Source of the DNA: Angiostrongylus vasorum
Taxonomy: Eukaryota; Nematoda; Chromadorea; Rhabditida; Metastrongylidae
Assembly: GCA_018806985.1 (NCBI GenBank)
Contig: JADANN010000366.1
Coordinates: 1,984,001 to 2,048,000 of the forward strand
Reading direction: 5' to 3'
DNA: 64,000 nucleotides
This document shows positions 32,820 to 43,193 of the stretch, piece after piece. A program made the translations under genes and the position numbers. The stretch's first letter is position 1, and each line of letters opens with the position of its first letter. The notes under the pieces are model-generated. The model ran no database searches. It was given only the letters and a program-made list of their open reading frames with translations, and was not told the origin of the DNA.

Positions 32820-33245
32820 TACATACTTTTAATAACTTTTATTTTACAATAGTAGACGCATTGTTACTTGGATACTTCCCAGGATTGACTTTCTATTAAC
32901 CTCGGCAATGAAATATGAAGGCGTCGTTTTCTTGTTCAGCAATCGCGAGGTTGTTAAACAGCATACATTTACTTCCATAGAAAAACACACAATACAATAG
33001 AATAGTAGCTGACGTTTCGGCAGTATCGCCTTCTTTAGAGCCTGGAAGGGTATACTGATATACAATTTACTAGGCCAAACGCTTCAATAACACTTACAAA
33101 AAGACGAAAAACTCTATGGTAATTACATGGTCAACAGCTTCTCGAAAAAACTCACAGCTTTTTTCACGTGCCTTACCTTAAGGCTCTATGGAAGTAAATG
33201 TATGCTGTTTAACAACTTCGCGATTGCTGAACAAGAAAACGACGC
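32820..33245. mobile_element. RT-less fold-back of PLE termini
   Basis: Left (32880-33170, -) is a PLE terminal repeat with tail and hammerhead-like motif at 33007-33042 (-). Right (about 33180-33242, +) repeats the outermost 60 bp in inverse orientation ('GGAAGTAAATGTATGCTGTT...GAACAAGAAAACGACGC'). 'ACTTGGATAC' occurs on both sides (32877-32886 and 33247-33256), which could be a target duplication. Confidence 0.68.
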
Positions 33246-33600
33246 ACTTGGATACTTGGACGGCCCGCGCTCATTGGTTGTGCGGGCTCCAGCATATTCT
33301 CCATTTTTCGGAGTTTTGCTGCTTTAGCCATTGTGGTTCCTTGGATTCCTGAGGTCAGCTTGGCGAAAGTCTGTCCGAAGTCGTCACTAGCACAAGCAGT
33401 CGCCGCCCTTGTGGATCAGAGGGAGATTTGCCACCATGCGAGAAGTTTGATACCAGGACGGTGGTGGATCATGGTATTGGTTTACTCTTAGCTGGGCTTC
33501 CTGGTAGAAAACAGGACTCCTTCTCATCTTGGGAAACGTTGCTGGGAGCATGAATCCCCCGTTTTACATCGCAGCCCGACACCCTCGAACGCCTCCTAGC
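33246..33600 (-). repeat. Dispersed repeat R3, copy C
   Basis: Opposite orientation to 8140 and 9836. Located in an intron of astacin copy B. Confidence 0.6.
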
Positions 33601-34094
33601 CATGATGAGCCGGTAAACCGTTAAGAGAAGACGTATCGTAAATTTCAATTTGTCTGAAACCATCTTACTCGTATACTTTACAGAAAACTTGAAAATTTCA
33701 ACTGATTGGTCTAGAATTCAATCTTTCAAGTAATTAAAAGGCAAAAGTTTTAGATTATGTCGTCCAAAAAGTTCTTCAAAATGGGCGCGAAGGTGTGGAG
33801 CGAGGCAACCTGTGTCGATTTTATGGAAGACAAAGATGGTTTGCCCTACGCTTTTTAACAAGCGGATTAATTGGCTATACGTCAGGCGTTTGCAGCACTG
33901 GACAAGGTAGTCGTGGTCAAGGAATTCGAATCGTATTCAGATATTGGACGACTAGGTGGAGCTCAGCTGCTTTCCTATGGGGAATACAATCCGACGGTGA
34001 AACCCGCTCAAGATAGCAACTTTTTGATATAACACCAATAACTGTTTCCGCTTTGTCAAGCACTTTGTCGTAATAATGCAGGTGAACACTTTAG

Positions 34095-34200
34095 GTTGGG
34101 GATGCTGTGCACGAGATTGGCCATGCTCTCGGACTTTTCCACACGATGCAACGATCTGATCGTGATAGCTACATTAAAAATCAACGAGGAAAACATTGAC
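34095..34200 (+). CDS. Astacin copy B exon: zinc-binding site
   Basis: The acceptor TTTAG starts VGDAVHEIGHALGLFHTMQR, with all zinc ligands and the catalytic glutamate. After SYI one extra A breaks the frame compared with copy A. Part of the disabled gene. Confidence 0.75.
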
Positions 34201-34265
34201 GTGGATCATTGTGAAAACAGTAGTGGTTGACGTGTACTCCAAGACCACTGAAAATGCTTGTTTAG

Positions 34266-34715
34266 CCAAATGAGCTCGAACAGTTTGCAAAAATGGATGA
34301 GAGTGATGCCGCTGTTTATGGACTTGCGTACGACTACGGAAGCGTAATGCACTATGATGACGAAAGGTTTGCACCAAACACAAGAGCTTCGTTGTCGCTC
34401 TCTTGACCTTTCCGTATTTCCAAGTTTTTCTACTAACAACGAGCTCACCATGAGTGCCCTGGATCCAAGGTACCAAAAGACTATGGGATCTGGATTGATT
34501 TCCTTCTCAGATATCTTCGTGATCAACGAACACTATGGTTGCAATAGTCGGGCATACAGCTATTTTAGAGCATCACTCAATAACATTTATAAAACAAGCC
34601 TAATTCTTTAGCAAAATGCAACAAGTCTACATCCGTCAAATGTACTAACGAGGGTTACCCTCATCCTCGAAACTGTTCCACATGTATTTGTCCGAGTGGA
34701 TATGGTGGTATTCTG
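34266..34715 (+). CDS. Astacin copy B exons: met-turn and EGF-like
   Basis: The frame begins PNELEQFAKMDESDAAVYG and holds the met-turn SVMHYDDERFAPN. The same TGA as in copy A then interrupts it, and the frame resumes with ALDPRYQKTMGSG and HYGC. GT at 34391 and AG at 34424 would remove 34 nt and restore the frame. One further frameshift lies near 34600 before the EGF-like cysteines (CICPSGYGG). Confidence 0.65.
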
Positions 34716-35136
34716 TGTGATCAACGGGTGAGAAGAAGAACTGCGAATGAATGTGAAACCAGCAGAAAAAACGAAATCGTTTCAGCCACCGGGATGTGGG
34801 GAAGAGCTTATTGCGACTCGAAAAAAACAAGTGATTCTCTCTAAATTTGGCTTTGAATACTATGTTAGGGATCAGTTCGACTTTTTGCAATTACATGATA
34901 ACGGTATGACTGTCTGAATAAGCATAATGGGTTAGGTCAAAGATCTAACAGGATTCAGGCGCCTCCACGAAAAAAAATTGAGGTGGATGTTTTGTCGATC
35001 TCCCTATGGCTATGACAAGAGTGGATGTACAAGAGGAGGTGTCGAAATCAAAGCTCAAACAGATCAGAAACTGACGGGTTACCGGTAAGGGCGACTTTCA
35101 CGTTTCATATCATAATTTCAAACGTTGTTCTTTCAG

Positions 35137-35257
35137 CTTTTGCTCGACGAATGGTAGTGAGGGCGCCATTGTCTCCAGTTATAATCACTTGCCCGTAATT
35201 CTGTTCAACAGGATGGGCACCATAGAGGCAAACTTTACGTATCGTTACATCGATTGA
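35137..35257 (+). CDS. Astacin copy B last exon (CUB end)
   Basis: The acceptor TTTCAG precedes FCSTNGSEGAIVSS..., which ends in ANFTYRYID and TGA, aligned with 20431-20551 of copy A. Confidence 0.7.
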
Positions 35258-36744
35258 GCTCCAAGAAGTGTTGGCTGTTAGTGTTAAATTTTGCACATGA
35301 AGTTCTCGTTTGTGACAAGGATATCAGAACAAAAATGCGAATCAGGAATGGCTTCTGGTGGTGCGGGGAAGGATGGTTTCTGTGTTCATGTGGTCAAATC
35401 CGCATGGTTAGTATCGCTCTTCTCTCTAGGTTTACTTCCTGGCATGTTTCATTCCTTAGAAATGGGCTGTTTCTGAAAAATGATTTCGAACGCAGTTAAC
35501 GTGAATCAATAATTTTTTTGAGTGCTTGATATGTACATATATATTAGTAAGAGAGACTTGTTGAAGAAGTACTGAAAAAATGTTGCGAGAAGGAAGGGGA
35601 AGCCAATGAGGTGGAATGGTTTGAGAAAGGGAAATTGATGATTGGTGGCCTTCAAATACATTCTCTCTTTCTCTATATTCCTTCTCTCTAAGTGTTGATA
35701 TTTGTACCAGGGTTTCCCACTTTTGCAGTAGTCATTCACAAAGTTATTGCTTGCTCTGGTTTAATACTCGGAAAAATTTCCGACACACATTGATGAACTG
35801 GAAGAGAGGGGAAGCAGTCAAGGAAAATGTTGAGAAAAATCCCAATCCAGCAATGCGTCTGCATTTCACCTTCTTTGTAATCGCCGTCGTTTTTTGAAGA
35901 AAAAAAACGAAATACAGCACAATTGGTCAATCTGACACACCACAGGTAAAAGTAGGATTTCCATAAGCCACAAGGTTCCCTTCGTCAATCACAAGTTCTG
36001 CTCAAGCTTTTGCCTCTCCCCCAACCTTGCCCCCTTAACAGACATGTAAACATTGTACAGCGGTGAATCATGGAACATCTCGTCTATCGATCAATTACCT
36101 CTGCTGTTCTTAAAAATAACTTGAAACGCCTATAAAGGTAACCGCCTTTTTTTTAAGATGAAGCGTTTTGTTAGTGATCTACAAATAAAATTATGTAGGG
36201 ACCTCCCTATGAACTGACGGTGCACATTTACTGGGAGCTCAAAGGAATCCATCAAATAGACTTCGAAAGTACCCTTTCGCTGGCCTCATTTTTTCGTTCT
36301 ATGTGTGACTCTGAACTATGCCTGAAGCACTACAATGATCGACAGTATGATTTTTGGTTACTAGTTGGCTAGGCTTGCGAAGTAAAGCATTAACAACAGA
36401 GAAGAATTATCTCGTAGAACAAGAGACAAGTCGAACGATCCTTAATTCATTCCACTTTTACATTCTTTAAAATTTTATTCTGGACGGCTCGACACAAGTA
36501 TTTAAGCACTTCCTAGATCGCATTCGTTTCCTTGTATTCATACTCACGAAACGCAGATTCGCTTTTGAGTTCTGCTAATGCTTCTGGATTTTCGATTTTT
36601 TTTTGTCAATGTCGCTGAATATCATTCGAGTCAGTGCTGTCTGGAACACTGTGTTAGTTGCCTTATGCCGTTGTCAGATCTTCATCATACATAGTCGCCA
36701 ACTTTTTCTGGATTGCTTAGATCGATTGACATCAGAGAAAACTG
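35258..36744. other. No recognisable gene
   Basis: Intergenic sequence downstream of astacin copy B. Short open frames without family resemblance. Confidence 0.4.
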
Positions 36745-36850
36745 GAGCTAATCCTAGGACACCGAAGGGACGAGGAATATGGTTGCCCCGGACGGCGTCG
36801 ATCCAGCGGTCTGCGCGTATTGGACGCCATCATTACCACCACGCCAGGCC
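36745..36850 (-). repeat. Possible third tRNA-like SINE head
   Basis: Minus strand: 'CTGGCGTGGTGG' (A-box-like, one mismatch) and 'GGATCGACGCC' (B-box-like) about 40 bp apart. Too short and unique in the window to be sure. Confidence 0.35.
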
Positions 36851-36863
36851 CCTGTATATTTAT

Positions 36864-36864
<1 letters not shown>

Positions 36865-36912
<48 letters not shown>

Positions 36913-36913
36913 A
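36865..36913. repeat. Microsatellite (CA)n then (TA)n
   Basis: A short CACACACACA run followed by about 36 bp of pure TA repeats. Confidence 0.95.
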
Positions 36914-36934
36914 ATATTGACTGCCTCAAACAAT

Positions 36935-37500
36935 CTACAATAAGTTCTTTATATTCTTGTTAAGCAAGTACATAGTGTTATTTTTATTATTTATTACGAT
37001 AAAGCTGACTCTTCGGCGGTTTTCGCCTTTTTCAAAGCTTGGAAATGTCAAGTTGACCGCAATCTACCCGCCCAAACGCCTCCATAGGCAAGCAGAGAAA
37101 ATCCTAAGAGAAGATTTCAATAACATTGAAAGCAGAATAGCTTCTTTACACATTCATCGCTCTGTATGAGGCTTCCATTAAATGTGTCACATGGAGACCA
37201 ACCGCACAGAGTTCAAATAGAAGCCTAGTGGTTCATCCACATTAAAAAAATGATTCTTAAATACTTTGTGAGATCACGAGTGAGTACCAGGCATTTCTCC
37301 CTGAGGCTCATTTTTGGATTCTTAGAACATATCCAGAATGCTTTAAGAGTTCTGCGTTATTCCTGTGCGAGTGTGTTAACTCAGTTTTAAAAATCTTCTC
37401 GTCTCTGTGTCCTGTGCACGCCTAGTGGAGTACCTGGTTTAGCATTAAGTCTACGCCTAATAGGCGGTTACGAACCATCTGGCATCTTAGAGTGCTCGGT
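36935..37500 (-). mobile_element. PLE 3' end, inverted partial copy
   Basis: Terminal repeat reading outward ('CTTGTTAAGCAAG..CATAGTGTTATTTTTATT'), a decayed hammerhead region (about 37005-37045) and the GIY-YIG end (37270-37440) on the minus strand. Confidence 0.6.
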
Positions 37501-38760
37501 AAGATAACCGAAAAGCATCTTGAAGATGCTCCTTTTGTAGTTGTCCATTACGAAAGTGCAACATACATGTATAGCTTCACGATACAGCAGTTGACAACAC
37601 AATTAAAGGAGTGCCTAAACTGCTCAATCTTCAAATCCTTCGGTACTACGCACAAGTGAGTGCTGACAATGGTGCAACGGCCGGCACCAACTCTTGGCAT
37701 TGCACATTGCATTTATACCTAAGGTGGAAGCACCAGCGACCGATTTCCGGCCATTACTCTACTGTAGAGATATAGATGATTTCTTTGGTAATTGCTCAGC
37801 ATAAGCGGAAATGGAAAATCGTTTTCAGTTATTGAGAGAACACTCGGAGTACATTAAGTTCATGCTCTGGTATCCATTTGTGCACGTTCAAATTAACTTA
37901 TCCGAAAACGGCTGCACTACGAAGCGATACCGAAAGGCATCTAGTAAGAACATTCTGGTTCATTACCGCTTCTCTCACTCTTCACACAAAAAAGGCTCCT
38001 GTAACAAAAATATTTCGAGGCGCCACCAGAGCAGAAAGAGGAGGAATCCCGAAAAATAGCGCGACAAATAGCCATCTCCAATGGCTGCGAAATTGTGGCT
38101 CCTGGGATACGTGTAGAAGAAAACTCAAACTCCTGAACGACAACTCTAGCGCTAACAAGGCCCAGTCTATCCTACCATTTACTTCTAACAAAATAAGTGC
38201 GGCTAAACGTTGTTTAAGAAGGGCCAGTCTGGAAAAATTCGGTAACAGTAATTAAAATATCATCGAGGAACCTAAGACGCCTACTAGTTAGCAAACGCCT
38301 ATATGACCGTCTGTGTGCCACAAAAAATTGCTCAATTTGCCCTAACGGCAGATACAATGATTGCATGAGTTCGGGTACAATTTCTATAACCTATTGCAAA
38401 GCGTGAGGGAACGAATACATTAGCAAAAAAGAGTAGACCACTCTTCGTTCTTATAAAAAAAACACCTAGTCGATAAACCTAAAATCAAACCAAGTAATAC
38501 ACTACGCGCATAGGACACATACATAACGGTGATGATTTTAAAGTAGAAGTTATGATCCCACACAGGAATCAAAACCACCAGCACGCGCCCTCGAAGCATT
38601 CTGGATGCATTCCAAAAATCCGAAAATGACCCTCAGGGAGGAATGCTCCATAACCACGCGTGATCTCACATAGTATTTAAGAATGATATTTAAATGTGGG
38701 AGACACATTACTCTTCCATGTGAGCACTTATAATCATCAGCATTGAGCCAGGCACGAAGT
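37501..38760 (+). mobile_element. PLE RT-endonuclease, decayed
   Basis: Plus strand: 'AAGGAGTGCCTAAACTGCTC' (LKECLNCS) at 37605, an altered motif B, motif C region 'AGAGATATAGATGATTTC' (RDIDDF), thumb at 37810-38100, linker at 38320 and GIY-YIG remnant 38330-38690. Many frame breaks. It forms an inverted pair with 36935-37500. Confidence 0.65.
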
Positions 38761-39430
38761 CAGAAATCTACTCCTTGCGTTGACGGAAAATAAAAAATGG
38801 GTAGAGCTACAATGTTGGCTTTGGATCTTCTGGTACAGGCGATCAGGAAATGCTTTGCTGAATAAACAGCAGTCAAAGGATAGTCAATAACTATGTACTC
38901 TGCTATGATTCCACTAATAAAACAAAGAGGGACTATGCAGAAGGACAGCGTCAAAAAAATTATTCGAACAGATTATACAACTAGCGTTTTACTCCCAGCG
39001 GGGTTAGGTGAACAGAAAAGGCCGTTGACATCTTCATCAGTAACCTCAGCAAAGAGTGAACTTATGAGTCAAAGTTTGGAGAAATACGGGGTAGTAGTAC
39101 AACGTCAAATAGTGCAACCTCTTCGGGAAGTGAAGCGCTATTCGCGTATAGGAAGCTAAATGATCGATGAATTTGCAGAAAAAGAAGATCCAACTGACAA
39201 TAGCAAAGGCATTTTTAGTGTCGGCCTGGTTGTTGAAGATCTATGTACAATCGCTGCTGTGGACGGAGCATATTATTGTAATCTTGAAAAATGGTGTCAT
39301 GGAAATATCTCCAGTATCGTTGAGGTCTTGCGACGAATAGCTAACCAACTCGTGGGTATACGTAGATCGAGTCATTGGTACCAGACTTGTATCAATTAAC
39401 TCTCTCCAATGTACATAGAAATTTTCTAGG
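38761..39430. other. Two adjacent open frames, no family recognised
   Basis: Open frames 38893-39159 and 39160-39399 (+) lie end to end, the second starting right after the first stop. Neither resembles a family I know. The end of the second runs toward SINE-like sequence. Probably chance or decayed repeat. Confidence 0.25.
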
Positions 39431-39439
39431 ACGGATAAA

Positions 39440-39700
39440 TGCACAAAGGATAGAGCTCTACTTGCCAGTCAGTTCCTGAGAGATGCGCCATGCATTACAC
39501 TTCACCAACTATCACTAAAAGTGAATGAATACAGATCAGGGCTATATAATGATTTGCGGTGGCCAATCGATGTATCACGACGAAGACAAGTGTCGCGCCA
39601 ATTTTCCGACATCAGATGGATGGAAGGCTTGGTGAACCAGGGCGCAGAGTTGAGCCATTGGCCACGTGTGTATTGCAAGGAATCTATATCCACTAAACCA
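39440..39700 (-). mobile_element. SINE family 1, diverged
   Basis: 'CAGTTCCTGAGAGATGCGCCATGCATT', 'GATTTGCGGTGGCC' and 'GATGTATC' blocks in the reverse order of the + copies. 39715-39900 continues with a diverged SINE family 2-like tail. Confidence 0.55.
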
Positions 39701-40214
39701 CACGCACTCCTGTACACCATGCTACCACGGAATATCGACTGGACCAGGATCTAACGGCATCCACAATGAAGAGAAAAACCCTCAAACAACGGCCGAAACT
39801 ACATTCAAAAATTGCAGAGGTAAGTGGATCATGAGGGCGACAGTGATCGACTGGAAGAAGTAATGAGATTCCAGCAATATAGGATGTGGAGAGGGATCAG
39901 GTAAGAAAATTCTCAACAAACTGAATATGCTAGGAACAACTCTTATCGATGTGAATGACATTTTAATCGTGAATGCCAGCTAAGCATACGAACAAATCAG
40001 TTTGTTGTGGCAATAGGATATTCGACTCTCTTTCTTTAGCTTAAAAAGGACCTTACGTAAAAAATTTTTAAAAGTCTAATAGAATTTAGAAACGACCATA
40101 TAGAAATCATGTCCTTCTCTTTAGAACCCCTTTAAGCCTATGCAGAATAGTTTGATTTCGTCACTGTCATAGCTTGAAGTTGCACTAACGGCAAACATTG
40201 TTAAATTTGGAATT

Positions 40215-40560
40215 GGCCCAAATTTTTTCAATGGTTTAACCCTGGCTCATATCGCTAATTGTTAAAAGGAAACAATGTTCAATGCGTTAACGAAAGTACG
40301 AAAACTCTAGAAGATCTCCATACCACCACCCGTGCATTGTAAGGAGAGATCGTTACCATTCCAAACTTCACCACTTTTTAACGCAGCCTGGAACGACTGT
40401 GAGATTTAGTTTCTTTCCGTTGACAAAAAATAGATTAGTGAGCTTTTTTAACAATGAAGAAAGCCTTCACTCGGCTTAGCGAACTTTGCTGTAGAAGGTG
40501 TTATTCCCATGGACAGCGGAGAAGAATCCAATCCCATGTGGTCTATTCAATGATGTAGTC
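40215..40560 (+). repeat. Dispersed or duplicated segment R4, copy B
   Basis: Counterpart of 23880-24300. Confidence 0.38.
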
Positions 40561-41332
40561 GGCTCTACGTGCACGATGCAGTTCACGTAAACACGTGTAT
40601 GTATGCAAGGGAACACGAACATAGGAAAGACATCTATTATTTCATTAATTAGGTAGCCCGTTGTGGATAAAAAACCTTTATTCGGCTAACGTCTTGCCGC
40701 GTCCACCTTACTCAAAGCAGGATTGATCCGAGTAGACTGTCCACAGTTCTTCTTTCTTCTTATATGGATGCTCGTGATAGCATCAAGTCAAATCCAATGA
40801 AGCACCGCACGAGTGAAGAACTCCACTCAGCAGTGCTCTTCTACACAAGATGGAAGCTGCCGAAACGGGAAGTCAAATAAAGTTTATTATCAACTTTGTG
40901 TTACCTTACCAATGAAAAAAATACCTACTGATTAGTCATACCAAGATTGAAGGGAAGTTGGCTTTTGAAACAAGGAAGGAATATTTCGCACATTAGAAAA
41001 GGTCTCAAGGCGAATGCTGATTTACAGTTTATAAAACTAATTTCAGCTCTCTTCAATATTTTGTGCTATGATTTTTCGACTCCGTAGGAACAAAAGGTAT
41101 GGTTGGCACAGGAGGGGTTAAACCAAACCGCCAAACCGGAGCGCTTATTATTCTACTACACTTCCATTTATTGCGCTTGCCGCCACTCTTTACAAATTGC
41201 ACACGTCCTGTTCAAAAAACGAAATTGACAAATTATATTTAATAACTCTCGCCTAAATCCCTACGAAGAGTGACAGCCGAGTAGAATAAAATGACATACA
41301 GAAGTATTACTGCTTACGTTTACAGAAAAAGC
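40561..41332. other. No recognisable gene
   Basis: Nothing recognised. Confidence 0.35.
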
Positions 41333-42090
41333 AGAACAAAAGCAGAATGTCTCCAACAGGCCCAGAGCTAGTTCTATTACAAATTCTTCAAAAATTCGGC
41401 AATGGAAAAATAAATCATAAGAACAACCGTAATATCACAGGACATTGAAAACAACTAGGACACAATATGGAAACGATGAATCATGTAATAAACATCGTTA
41501 CAAACATTTTTTGGCACTTTGCATGAGCAACGGAGTGAAAGGCACTGGATATAAAGACAAGTCAGAGTTATCACGACAGCGTTCAGAGTGAACCATAAGA
41601 AGAATATTAAGAGACAATGAAAACAATCCTAAAAGTAGTCTACATCACACTTGACTAACGCGATTTCTTTGTTGTTTTTCGTACGAGGAAGATGGTAAAT
41701 GGGCCAGTGCACGATTCTTTCGAGAAGATCCTTGCGACGAATTTCTATCGCTTTGACTCGGACGTATGGCAAATGCGTATGAAGACGGAGATGGTTGGAT
41801 AACTCGATGACGATGAGACGGACCTGCCCAACTACGGCTGTGCGGTATTTCTTCGGATACTTCGCTATCTGAAGCGAATGATATCTTCTTCGAGGGTGTT
41901 GCGTCGCACGAGAGGTTTGACGGTAATACGAATTGGGAACGAGATGAATTAGCAAATGATGGTGGTTGGCTCGAAGATTCGCATACTGTCATGATGGTCT
42001 CAGAGGAAATCGAGCTCTCCACACGTCTTCCACTGCTTCTGGGCAACTGTGCGCTGATGTCAATTTCAGACGGTGATGACTGCAATATTA
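41333..42090 (-). repeat. Unclassified repeat U1, longest copy, with open frame
   Basis: Joins the two parts seen separately at 1316-1860 and 6830-7096. The minus strand has a 146-residue open frame (41645-42085), rich in Ser, Pro and Arg, and in another frame the stretch conserved with copy A (LIVIELSNHLRLHTHLPYV ... ALVKCDVDYF, stop). No domain recognised. Repetition in the genome points to a mobile element. Confidence 0.55.
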
Positions 42091-43091
42091 CTTGACCTTT
42101 GTGTTGGTAACTTCAATCAATTAACCATTTGCAAATATCATTACATTAACGCGTCTCAATTGCTTTTCGTGACAACACGCACTACAACTAGAACGCTACT
42201 TTTTCTGACCAATTATTCAGAAATACGACAAGAACTGTCCGATATCTAATCAGTAGTTGTGGATTCAGCAAGCTTGCTGTCGGTTTGGATGGTCACAAAC
42301 AGTATCAGCGGTACAGAATGGAAACAAGAGAATAATGAGAATAGCAAGGACGCTTGTTCAAATTCAAAAGGGTGCAAAAGACGTTTGAATAAGGGTAGAA
42401 TAAATTCCATTAGTTCAAGCTGTCATCATTTTTGTTTGTTAGAGCTACCATAAGGGTAGTAATGTTCACTGTGTTTACCGGCTCTTCAATGGTTAACTGC
42501 CTATGTTGAACAACACTCTGTTCGACAATGATAACATCTCATTGCATAATTACCTCGCCCAAAAAGGTTTTCTTTCTAAATTAGTGAGGGTAAAGAATAA
42601 CTTCTCACAAATCACTCCTAATATTGGATCTACTCTTAATACTCTATCTATAGAATACAAAAAACTGCGCCAGAAACCTCAGCAACCCACAGATGAGGCT
42701 TGACACAACATAAGTTTACGACGTCGTATGTGTGTTTAAATATGACGTACACCTGGCAAATACTGTATTATTCAGTGGAAAACTTTAAGCTCAAGACTAT
42801 CAAAATTTAGAGAGCGAAAGCTTTTGTCTTCCAGAGATTTTAAGTGTAGAAATTTCTACTTAAGACACAGAATTGTTCGCTACTTGAAAATCCGCTTTAG
42901 AAATAAAATTTAACACTAACGAGAGGTCCTGCATTGATTTCCCTCATAATAGGGCGAATAATCAGCGGTGCACTCTGTTTGCGCAACGTGTAACTGCCGC
43001 TGCCCGACTTTTCTGGAATTGCGGTCATCAAGGTCCGTTGATTTCAGCCGTAATCGATGACGATTACCGCTGAAACCAACGGATAGTCGGT
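42091..43091. other. Downstream flank of the receptor kinase gene
   Basis: 3' of the last recognised kinase exon. Two short + strand frames (42259-42453 and 42503-42703) are Asn/Lys-rich and unrecognised. A 3' UTR on the minus strand is expected here but I could not place a poly(A) signal. Confidence 0.3.
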
Positions 43092-43193
43092 TCACTTGCC
43101 AAAACGAGATGACTCGGAGAGCCTTTCGCCATCATAGTACCCTTGATGGGAAACACTTCGCTCGAGTTCCATTTGCTCACTTGACGTGCTATC
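43092..43193 (-). CDS. rol-3: Receptor kinase last exon (C-terminal tail)
   Basis: The acceptor CTCGCAG is followed by [18 protein letters not shown] and ends FGK-TGA. Phase 0 fits the preceding exon. A short hydrophilic tail with Ser and two Tyr (GYYD). Confidence 0.65.
   Translation of the reverse strand, partial: DSTSSEQMELERSVSHQGYYDGERLSESSRFGK

Larger units (their letters stand above)
31684..35257 (+). pseudogene. Astacin metalloprotease (NAS type), copy B, disabled
   Basis: Paralogue of copy A with the same exon order: 31684-31780 (signal peptide MNITLLLVTSTVL), 31893-32060 (propeptide), about 32155-32206 (NSTWKDGVFYMFNTS), 33753-33838 (FFKMGAKVWSEATCVDF, first cysteine kept), 33896-33996, 34095-34200 (HEIGHALGLFH zinc site), 34266-34715 (SVMHY, EGF-like), about 34778-34905, 34952-35084 and 35137-35257 (CUB). 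Damage: the exon 1 frame ends early. One extra base after SYI shifts the zinc-site exon into a stop. One extra base in the CUB exon near 35005 does the same. A cysteine in the CUB start is lost. Its lesions differ from copy A, so the two probably decayed separately after duplication. A SINE, a PLE fold-back and repeat R3 lie in one intron. Confidence 0.77.

Noticed and set aside
36732..36929. Tyr/Ile-repeat open frames over the TA tract
   Set aside because: Produced by the microsatellite.
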